Below, in pieces: positions 1 through 6,131 of a stretch of 34,826 nucleotides of DNA. The stretch spans positions 1-34,826 of the forward strand of contig JAJCXS010000071.1 in the NCBI GenBank assembly GCA_029263335.1, written 5' to 3'. The stretch is from Acidobacteriota bacterium (GTDB lineage Bacteria > Acidobacteriota > UBA890 > WLXD01). Within the stretch, counting starts at the first letter, position 1. Every line of letters begins with the position of its first letter. A program made the translations under genes and the position numbers. The notes under the pieces are model-generated. The model did not search any database and was not told the DNA's origin. It worked only from the letters and a program-made list of their open reading frames with translations.

Positions 1-981
1 AACATCACCAGCGGTCGCGAGCGCGACTTCGCCTGGAGCGATGTCAACGGCAACGGTCAGGTCGAACCGTCCGAGATCGGCGCGCTGCTGTGGACCAGCG
101 GCGGCTGGGATCCGGCCAACCCGACGGCACCTTCGCCCAACCTCGTAGATGACACCTCCGCGCCCTGGACCAACGAGCTGATCGTTGGTATCGAGCGTGA
201 GATCAACCGGTCGTTCGCGATCGGCGGTAACTTCATCTACAAGAAGAACAGCAACTTCACCTGGAACATCCGTGACGGTGAACAGAACGACGCGTTCTGG
301 ACGCCGGCCTCTGCTGGTGGAGTCAACTTCTTCGAGCCGGTCGGTTCCCGATCGATCAGCAACCACTACCAGCAGCGTAACGGCTACGAGCGCAACTACA
401 CGGGCGTTGAGCTGTTCCTCAACAAGCGCTTCGCTGACAAGTGGATGGGCAACGCGTCGTTTACGTTCGCCAACCCGACCCAGAACTTCACCGAGTCCAC
501 CGGCTACACGGATCCCACCAACATCGGCGTGACCGATGGTGAGATCAACGCTGCCGGTTCGCGCACGAGCGCGTGGTGGGGTGCGAGCCGCTGGTTCTTC
601 AAGGCGTCCGGCATGTACTCCCTGCCCGCAGGGTTCAACGTGTCCGGCTTCTTCCAGATCCGTGAGGGCAACATCATTGCTCCCGCGACCTTCATCAGCT
701 CGGGCAACCGTGCCTTCGGTGCTGGTTCGGTCAACGTGATCCGGGACACCTTCGGCTCCGAGCGTCTGCCGACGTTCTGGACCGTCGATCTGCGCGCGGA
801 GAAGACCTTTGATCTTTCCGATCAGGGTCGTATCCATCTGATCGCGGACGCGTTCAACGTGCTCAACCAGGACACCGTCCTGGCCCAGCACACGTCGATC
901 ACGTCTTCGGCTTTCGAGAAGATCCGTGAGGTCCAGCAGGGCCGCACGATCCGCTTCGGAGTCCGCGCAGTTCTCCGCTAG
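1..981 (+). CDS. TonB-dependent receptor, Oar-like, C-terminal part (5' end outside window)
   Basis: The reading frame is open from base 1 to the stop at 981, giving about 326 residues of the C-terminal part of an outer-membrane beta-barrel. It shows alternating amphipathic strands rich in Asn, Tyr, Phe and Gly. It contains segments typical of the last strands of TonB-dependent receptors, such as VDLRAEKTFDL and HLIADAFNVLNQ. Near the start is an EF-hand-like acidic loop (DVNGNGQVEPSE), common in large Oar-type receptors of Acidobacteriota. The family imports or binds large substrates at the outer membrane using TonB energy; the ligand cannot be read from this part. The last residue is Arg, whereas most barrels end in an aromatic residue recognised by the BAM complex. 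A strong terminator follows 42 bases downstream. The plug and signal peptide lie outside the window. Confidence 0.88.
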   Translation, partial: NITSGRERDFAWSDVNGNGQVEPSEIGALLWTSGGWDPANPTAPSPNLVDDTSAPWTNELIVGIEREINRSFAIGGNFIYKKNSNFTWNIRDGEQNDAFWTPASAGGVNFFEPVGSRSISNHYQQRNGYERNYTGVELFLNKRFADKWMGNASFTFANPTQNFTESTGYTDPTNIGVTDGEINAAGSRTSAWWGASRWFFKASGMYSLPAGFNVSGFFQIREGNIIAPATFISSGNRAFGAGSVNVIRDTFGSERLPTFWTVDLRAEKTFDLSDQGRIHLIADAFNVLNQDTVLAQHTSITSSAFEKIREVQQGRTIRFGVRAVLR

Positions 982-1023
982 TCGGAGTTCTGTGTAGGGT
1001 CACTTCGGTGACCTGACGAAATC

Positions 1024-1054
1024 GCCCCCGGGGCTTCGGCCTCGGGGGCTTTTT
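1024..1054 (+). terminator. Rho-independent terminator of the upstream receptor gene
   Basis: An 11-bp GC stem (1024-1034 with 1039-1049, one G-U pair) closes on a TTCG tetraloop and is followed by five T residues (1050-1054). It lies 42 bases after the receptor stop codon. It separates this transcript from the convergent polA gene. Confidence 0.93.
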
Positions 1055-1118
1055 CTGTCTGCGGTGCCTCAGGGAGAAGCGCGTTTCTGAACGTGTGCGG
1101 GCGAACTCATTGCTGCGA

Positions 1119-1267
1119 CCGGTCGGGCGGCGAGCAGGGTGCGGCCGGGGTGCATCGCCTGCAGTGCGGTGCCGAGTTCTCGGCCAAGACGCGAGGGCAA
1201 GGACGATCGAGAAACGTGTCAGGCGGTCACCGCACAGCCGGACGCACCCTGCTCGCCTCCCGACCGG
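1119..1267 (-). repeat. Palindromic element copy 1 (E1), 3' of polA
   Basis: Arms 1119-1148 and 1238-1267 are reverse complements at 28 of 30 positions. A further inner pairing, GTGC with GCAC, closes the stem next to a 78-nt core (1154-1231). Read on the minus strand, the polA sense strand, the core begins with GGTGACCG, contains CTCGCGTCTTGGCCGA and ends with TGCAGGCGAT. The same blocks occur in the elements at 10476-10618 and 10796-10929, while the arms are unrelated to theirs. The element starts 6 bases after the polA stop codon. No T-tract follows the stem, so it is not a classical intrinsic terminator. It is non-coding, since core length differs among copies by single bases. Function is unknown. 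Confidence 0.85.
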
Positions 1268-1273
1268 CCTCAG

Positions 1274-3952
1274 TTACGCCTTCGCTTCCATCCAGTTCGG
1301 CCCCGTGCCGACGTCGACTACGAGGGGGACGTCGAGTTCTATGGCGCCTTCCATCTCTTCGCGGACGATGGTCGTGATCGCTTCGATCTCGTCCTCGGGG
1401 ACCTCGAGCACGAGCTCGTCGTGTACCTGGATGGTCATGCGGGCGCCGTAGTCCTCATCCGTCAGGCGCGCGTCCAGGTTCACCATGGCCAACTTGATGA
1501 GATCGGCGGCGGTGCCCTGCAGCGGGGTGTTCACGGCGATCCGTTCGCCGAATGCGCGAACCATAGAGCGCCCGCTGTGGAGTTCGGGCAGATGGCGTAC
1601 GCGGCCCAGCAGAGTCGTCACGTAACCGACCTCTTTCGCCTCTTCAACGGTACCTTCCAGGTACTCGCCGACCTTCGGATAGGCGCTGCGGTACTGCGCA
1701 ATGAAGTCCTTGGCCTCCTTCACCGAGACCTCGAACTCGCGCGCGAGCCGCTGCGGACCCATGCCGTAGAGGACCCCGAAGTTGATGACCTTGGCGCGGT
1801 CGCGCTGCTCGTGGCTGACCTCGTCCGGATCGACATGGAATATCGCCGCGGCGGTGGCGCGATGGATGTCGAAGCCCTCACGAAAGGCGCGTTGTAGCTC
1901 GGCATCGCCGGACAGGTGGGCCATGATGCGCAGTTCGATCTGGGAATAATCTGCGATCAGCAGCTGGTGGCCGTCGGCAGGAACGAAAGCCTGGCGGATC
2001 TGCCGTCCCGTGGCGGTTCGGATCGGGATGTTCTGCAGGTTCGGGTTGCTGCTCGATAGTCGGCCGGTGGCCGCCACCGCCTGATCGAACGAAGCGTGCA
2101 CACGACCCGTCTCGGCGAACACAAACGTAGGCAGGGCGTCGAGGTAGGTGCTCTTCAGTTTGGTCGCTTCACGGAATTCGAGCACCTGACGGGCGATCGG
2201 GTACTCCACGGCCAGCGCCTCGAGGACCTCGGCCTTGGTCGACCGATTGCCACTCTTGGCGGTCTTGCCAGCGGACGGGAGTCCCAGCGTGTCGAAGAGC
2301 ACCTCGCCAAGTTGCTTGGGCGAGTTGATGTTGAACGTGGTGCCGGCGGCGTCGAAGATCTGCCGCTGGAGGTCGTCGATACGGGTGGCGAATGACGCGC
2401 TCAGTTCGGCCAGGTACGACGTGTTGATGCGCACGCCAGAACTCTCCATGCGTGCCAAGACACGGCACAGCGGCATCTCGATGGTTTCGAACAGGGTGGC
2501 CAGCCCGGGCTGGGCGGCGAGGTCGGCCGTGAAGGCCAGCGCCAGCTGCAGAGTTACGTCGGCGCGTTCGCCGGCAAACTGGGCGGCCTCCTCGATGGGC
2601 ACCATGTCGAACGTCGATTTCTTGTCGGGCAGAATGTCGGCGCGCTTGGTTGCCTGGGTTCGCAACAGATCGAGCGCGAGTTCCTCGATCGAGTGCGACG
2701 TACGTGTCGGATGCAGAACATACGAGGCCAGCATCGTGTCGAGCGTCGGCCGCGGCATGGGCAGCCCGTGGTGTGCGAACGTGATCAGGGCGCGCTTCAT
2801 GTCGTGCCCGATCAGCTGTACGGAGCCGTCGGTGAGAACTGAGCACAATTGCTCGAGGCAGGCCGACGGACTCATCGTGTTCGCGGCCGTCAGACCTTGG
2901 TGGCCTACTGGTAGATAGACCGCCTGCCCGGGCTCCGTCGCCATGGCGATACCGACGATGTTGGCTCGCATGGGCTCGGGGTGATCCGTCTGCAGCGCGA
3001 AAGCCAGACGCCCTGCGACGCGTGCCCCTTCCAGGAAACTATCGAGGTCCGCAGCGCTACTCAGTATCGCGTAGGCGCCTGTCGGTGCTTCGGGCTCGTC
3101 GGCGTATTCATCCACCAGACGTCGGAATTCCAGCTCGATGAAGAGATCGCGGACATCCGATCGGTTGGGTTCGGCGGCGCGCAGGTCCTCGAGTGCGACC
3201 GGCAGTTCCAGCTCCGTATGAATGGTGGCGAGGTGTTTGGACAGGATCGCCTGATCGGCGTACTCGACCAGGTTGCGACCATATTGGAAGCGGATCACGT
3301 CGTCGGCGTGTTCGATCGCCCCTTCCACGGAGCCATAGGCTTGGATCAGCTCACGGGCCCGCTTGGGGCCGACGCCCGGGACGCCGGGAATGTTGTCGAC
3401 GTTGTCGCCCATGAGTCCGAGCAGGTCTGCCATCTGACTCGGTAGCACTCCGTACTTCTGCTCGACCGCCGCCGTGTCGTACACGACCGTTTGGTTGCGA
3501 TCGCTGCGCAGTTCTACATGGTCGTCGACGAGCTGTAGCAGATCCTTGTCCTCAGAGGCGATAACTGTCCGGACGCCTGCCGCGGAGGCGGTCTTGGCGA
3601 GGGTGCCGATGACGTCATCGGCCTCGTACCGGTCGAGCTGCACCATCGGGATCCCCATGGCCTCGATTACCTTGCGTACCCACGGGAGCTGGGCGCGCAG
3701 ATCGTCGGGCATGGGCGTGCGGTTGGCCTTGTATTCAGCGTATTCTTCGTGCCGGATCGTCTTGCCGCCAGGATCAAACACCACCGCGACATAGTCGGGT
3801 TTCTCCTCGTGCAGAAGACGGCGCAGCATGGTCGTGAAGCCGTAAGTCGCGTTGGTGGGCACGCCGCGCGCCGTGGAGAGTTCCGGCAGCGCATGGTAGG
3901 CGCGGTGGATCTGGTTGTAGGCATCCACCAGACACAGTTTCTTGGTCGCCAT
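1274..3952 (-). CDS. polA: DNA polymerase I with an inactivated proofreading domain
   Basis: The 892-residue protein has the full Pol I layout. Residues 1-290 form the 5'-3' flap nuclease (LVDAYNQIHRAYH, YEADDVIGTLA, GDNVDNIPGVPGVGPKRA). A 3'-5' exonuclease-like domain follows at about 300-480, then the polymerase domain with motif A (ADYSQIELR, Asp668), motif B (RAKVINFGVLYGM) and motif C (VHDE, Asp845). It fills gaps and removes RNA primers during replication and repair. By manual alignment to E. coli Pol I, all four exonuclease metal ligands are replaced: D355 to Ala, E357 to Gln, D424 to Ala and D501 to Arg. Proofreading should therefore be absent, as in Taq. I chose the ATG at 3952 over one 18 bases upstream, because GGAG sits 8 bases before it and the family usually begins here. 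Element E1 follows the stop codon. Confidence 0.97.
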   Translation of the reverse strand: MATKKLCLVDAYNQIHRAYHALPELSTARGVPTNATYGFTTMLRRLLHEEKPDYVAVVFDPGGKTIRHEEYAEYKANRTPMPDDLRAQLPWVRKVIEAMGIPMVQLDRYEADDVIGTLAKTASAAGVRTVIASEDKDLLQLVDDHVELRSDRNQTVVYDTAAVEQKYGVLPSQMADLLGLMGDNVDNIPGVPGVGPKRARELIQAYGSVEGAIEHADDVIRFQYGRNLVEYADQAILSKHLATIHTELELPVALEDLRAAEPNRSDVRDLFIELEFRRLVDEYADEPEAPTGAYAILSSAADLDSFLEGARVAGRLAFALQTDHPEPMRANIVGIAMATEPGQAVYLPVGHQGLTAANTMSPSACLEQLCSVLTDGSVQLIGHDMKRALITFAHHGLPMPRPTLDTMLASYVLHPTRTSHSIEELALDLLRTQATKRADILPDKKSTFDMVPIEEAAQFAGERADVTLQLALAFTADLAAQPGLATLFETIEMPLCRVLARMESSGVRINTSYLAELSASFATRIDDLQRQIFDAAGTTFNINSPKQLGEVLFDTLGLPSAGKTAKSGNRSTKAEVLEALAVEYPIARQVLEFREATKLKSTYLDALPTFVFAETGRVHASFDQAVAATGRLSSSNPNLQNIPIRTATGRQIRQAFVPADGHQLLIADYSQIELRIMAHLSGDAELQRAFREGFDIHRATAAAIFHVDPDEVSHEQRDRAKVINFGVLYGMGPQRLAREFEVSVKEAKDFIAQYRSAYPKVGEYLEGTVEEAKEVGYVTTLLGRVRHLPELHSGRSMVRAFGERIAVNTPLQGTAADLIKLAMVNLDARLTDEDYGARMTIQVHDELVLEVPEDEIEAITTIVREEMEGAIELDVPLVVDVGTGPNWMEAKA

Positions 3953-3960
3953 GGGTCGCG

Positions 3961-3964
3961 CTCC
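3961..3964 (-). promoter_or_regulatory. Shine-Dalgarno site deciding the polA start
   Basis: On the minus strand GGAG is followed by 8 bases and then the ATG at 3952. The alternative ATG at 3970 has no purine-rich site before it. A 6-bp inverted repeat, CTGGCC/GGCCAG (3973-3978 and 3985-3990), lies just upstream in the leader and may be incidental. Confidence 0.6.
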
Positions 3965-4053
3965 GTACATGACTGGCCGGGGTTGGCCAGGTTAGAATAC
4001 TGTGGAGTTGATGGCGCCGGGTCAGCCAGCTAATTGCGGAGAATGCCGGTCGG

Positions 4054-4083
4054 TTGACCCTTGCCTGACCGCAGTGATAGCGT
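4054..4083 (+). promoter_or_regulatory. Candidate sigma-70 promoter for the small receptor-like barrel gene
   Basis: TTGACC (4054-4059) lies 18 bases from TAGCGT (4078-4083). The latter is preceded by TG one base upstream, giving an extended -10 of the form TGnTAnnnT. The predicted start of transcription is about 35 bases before the ATG at 4127. The -10 match itself is weak, so this is a candidate only. Confidence 0.35.
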
Positions 4084-4126
4084 GCCTCTACCTACCCCTG
4101 AGCGGAGCCCCTTTAGGTCACCACCG

Positions 4127-5830
4127 ATGCCTAGTACAAAGCGCATCGGGGCCGTAGCGACGATTCTTACACTTTTCGTTGCTGCTCTTGCCCCATCGGT
4201 ACATGCACAGGTGCCTGTGTCGCGCACGATCGCGTCCGACATGACACTGTCCGGGGTGGTGCAGGACACGCGCGGGCTGCCCTTGCTCGGTGCGTTCGTG
4301 GCCGTCATCGCGCTCGGCGCTGATGAGCCCGCCGCTGTTGTGGTTACCGACGGACGGGGCGCATTCAGTGTCGGCAACTTGCCGCAGGGTGTGTACTCGC
4401 TCCTGGTAGGAAGCCTCGGTTTTACCGGCACCGTACTGCAGGGCATCAACGTTCCGACGACGGTCCCGGTTACGCTGCAGCTCGAGCCGGACCAGGAGCG
4501 CAGCCTGGCGGCGTTTGATGCGCCGCTCGACCTCGGCTACGCGCTGCGGTCTTCCAAGCGCGATGTGCTGCGCCAGACCGACACCACGCTCGTGACCGCG
4601 GATGGCGAGGTGGCTGCGGGAAACCACGCTGCTGCCGGCGACGGCACGGTGCGCCCTGCGATGATGATGGGCGGCGAGATTCGCCTGTGGAGTTTTGCCA
4701 ACGTTGGCAGCCGCGAGAGCGTCGGCGTGACGACCCTGGATCTGAGCGGCGAGAACATGTGGAACCTGCGGGCGCATGTCGGCAACCGGGGTTCGGTTTG
4801 GGCCGCGAGCAATCTCGAACAGGACCTGGGCAGCGGCCATAATCTCCGTGTTGGCTTCGGGTACGTCGGCGGCGGCTTCCAGTTCGTACTGCCCGAAGAG
4901 TTGGACGGGCCCGGGAGTTGGATCGGCCGCTTGGACGTTGAAGATACGTGGCAGGTGGCCGAGCCGCTGCAGGTCCGCTACGGCGTCCGCTACGAACACC
5001 ACAACTATCTCGGCAATACCGAGATGGTTTCTCCAGCATTCGAGCTGGCGTTTGCGGTTGTCGACAACACCCGTCTCACGACGGGTGTTTCTATGAATTC
5101 GACCGGGCTGGGACTGGCGCATGACAACGGCTTCGCGGTCATGTCCATGCTCAACAAGGCGAACATTCGCATCAACGACACGGCTCGGGTAGTGCCCGAA
5201 CGTGCCCTGCGATATCACCTGGGCCTGGAGCAAGTGATCGGCGGGGCCGCAGTTAGCGTGCGCGCCTACTACGACGATGTCACCGACGAGCTTCTCGGCG
5301 TGTATCTGGCGGGCGCCAACGGTCAGCACAACTATCTGTTCTTCAACGTCGGCGACACCGGTGCGCGCGGCGTCGAGCTTGGGGTCGCGGGCAAGATCGT
5401 CGACGCGGTGTCGGGTGAGATCACCTACGCGTTCCGCGACCGCGAGACTGCTTATGGCTGGCGGGCGCTCACTCCGGTCGGGCCCGCGAGCGGCGCGGCG
5501 TCGGTGGATCAACTGGCGCGCCAGACCCACGAGGTCAACGCTACGGTCGCCGCCCAGATCCCAACCGCACAGACGTTCGTGGAAGCTACCTACAACTGGC
5601 GTCACGGCATGCTTGCCGTGCGGGACGGGCAGGCGCGTCCGGACATTGGCCGCTTCGATTTTCGTGTGCGACAGCCGCTGCCATTCCATGGGCTGCGCAC
5701 CGAGTGGTCGGCAATGCTGCAGGTACGCAACCTGCTGGGACAGGAGTACGAAGGTCTGTACAACGTTTCGCTCGCCGAGCTGGTGGGCCTGACCCGCGGG
5801 ATCGCGGGCGGCTTGGCGGTGCGTTTCTAG
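4127..5830 (+). CDS. Small TonB-receptor-like beta-barrel with N-terminal carboxypeptidase-regulatory domain, no plug
   Basis: The 567-residue protein begins with a signal peptide (MPSTKRIGAVATILTLFVAA, cleavage after about residue 27 at SVHA). A carboxypeptidase-regulatory-like beta-sandwich follows at about 37-120 (SGVVQDTRGLPLLGAFVAV, TDGRGAFSVGNLPQGVYSL). From about 170 to the end there is a series of amphipathic strands resembling a receptor barrel, ending in Phe (GGLAVRF), the usual signal for BAM-dependent insertion. No plug domain or TonB box is visible, and the length is well below the 750-1000 residues of full receptors. It may be an outer-membrane pore or anchoring protein; the substrate is unknown. 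I chose the ATG at 4127 because it starts a proper signal peptide and follows an AGG-containing site; an in-frame TTG at 4061 would add an odd, basic leader. A long antisense frame over this gene is a codon-bias shadow. Confidence 0.8.
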   Translation: MPSTKRIGAVATILTLFVAALAPSVHAQVPVSRTIASDMTLSGVVQDTRGLPLLGAFVAVIALGADEPAAVVVTDGRGAFSVGNLPQGVYSLLVGSLGFTGTVLQGINVPTTVPVTLQLEPDQERSLAAFDAPLDLGYALRSSKRDVLRQTDTTLVTADGEVAAGNHAAAGDGTVRPAMMMGGEIRLWSFANVGSRESVGVTTLDLSGENMWNLRAHVGNRGSVWAASNLEQDLGSGHNLRVGFGYVGGGFQFVLPEELDGPGSWIGRLDVEDTWQVAEPLQVRYGVRYEHHNYLGNTEMVSPAFELAFAVVDNTRLTTGVSMNSTGLGLAHDNGFAVMSMLNKANIRINDTARVVPERALRYHLGLEQVIGGAAVSVRAYYDDVTDELLGVYLAGANGQHNYLFFNVGDTGARGVELGVAGKIVDAVSGEITYAFRDRETAYGWRALTPVGPASGAASVDQLARQTHEVNATVAAQIPTAQTFVEATYNWRHGMLAVRDGQARPDIGRFDFRVRQPLPFHGLRTEWSAMLQVRNLLGQEYEGLYNVSLAELVGLTRGIAGGLAVRF

Positions 5831-5898
5831 AGACAAGAGGCGAGACGGTGTTTGCCGCGGGGCGCGGCTAGCACGGTGGCGACGAAGAGGTTTAGGGC

Positions 5899-5927
5899 GG
5901 CGAGGGGAGGTATCCCTCGCCTTTTTT
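5899..5927 (+). terminator. Rho-independent terminator of the small barrel gene
   Basis: An 8-bp stem, GGCGAGGG (5899-5906) with CCCTCGCC (5914-5921), encloses a 7-base loop and is followed directly by six T residues (5922-5927). It lies about 70 bases after the stop codon at 5830. Confidence 0.93.
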
Positions 5928-5959
5928 ATTTACGACTAATCCAATAGCGCGGATCGTTC

Positions 5960-5975
5960 ATCCAAATGGTTGGAT
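5960..5975. promoter_or_regulatory. Perfect dyad, candidate enhancer site for the NtrC-like regulator
   Basis: ATCCAA (5960-5965) and TTGGAT (5970-5975) form a perfect 6+6 inverted repeat with a 4-base centre. It lies about 85 bases upstream of the sigma-54 promoter, a usual distance for a bacterial enhancer-binding protein. Assigning it to the regulator encoded at 9071-10468 is inference from position. Confidence 0.4.
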
Positions 5976-6056
5976 TTTAGATTGTCGATTTTTGTCAGTC
6001 TGAAGGCGAGAGCCAGTAGAATCAGCGATTTACGGGAGTCAGAAAGGTCTGCGACC

Positions 6057-6073
6057 TTGGTACGACTCTTGCG
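6057..6073 (+). promoter_or_regulatory. Sigma-54 (RpoN) type promoter of the kinase-regulator operon
   Basis: The sequence TTGGTACGACTCTTGCG matches the -24/-12 consensus TGGCACG-N4-TTGCW closely, with invariant GG and GC separated by exactly 10 bases (6059-6060 and 6071-6072). It lies 58 bases before the kinase start codon. The downstream regulator carries a sigma-54-interacting AAA+ domain, which suggests the operon activates itself. Confidence 0.68.
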
Positions 6074-6131
6074 TACGTAACGGGAGAGCCTCCGTCTGTC
6101 CGGCGGCCAGGTACAACTCGGTGAAGCGACG

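Larger units (their letters stand above)
5831..6131. other. Intergenic region: terminator, then regulatory region of the two-component operon
   Basis: This 301-base gap contains no convincing gene. From left to right it holds the terminator of the barrel gene (5899-5927), an AT-richer stretch with a perfect dyad (5960-5975), and a sigma-54-type promoter (6057-6073) upstream of the kinase start at 6132. Confidence 0.8.

Noticed and set aside
1139-1897. Plus-strand frame of 252 codons across E1 and the end of polA
   Set aside because: It runs antisense through conserved polymerase motifs and across the palindromic element; no independent support.
4118-5836. Antisense open frame of 572 codons over the small barrel gene
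   Set aside because: No family motifs, His/Arg-rich composition, and it mirrors the plus-strand gene, which has a signal peptide, known domain and C-terminal Phe. High GC makes long antisense frames common here.
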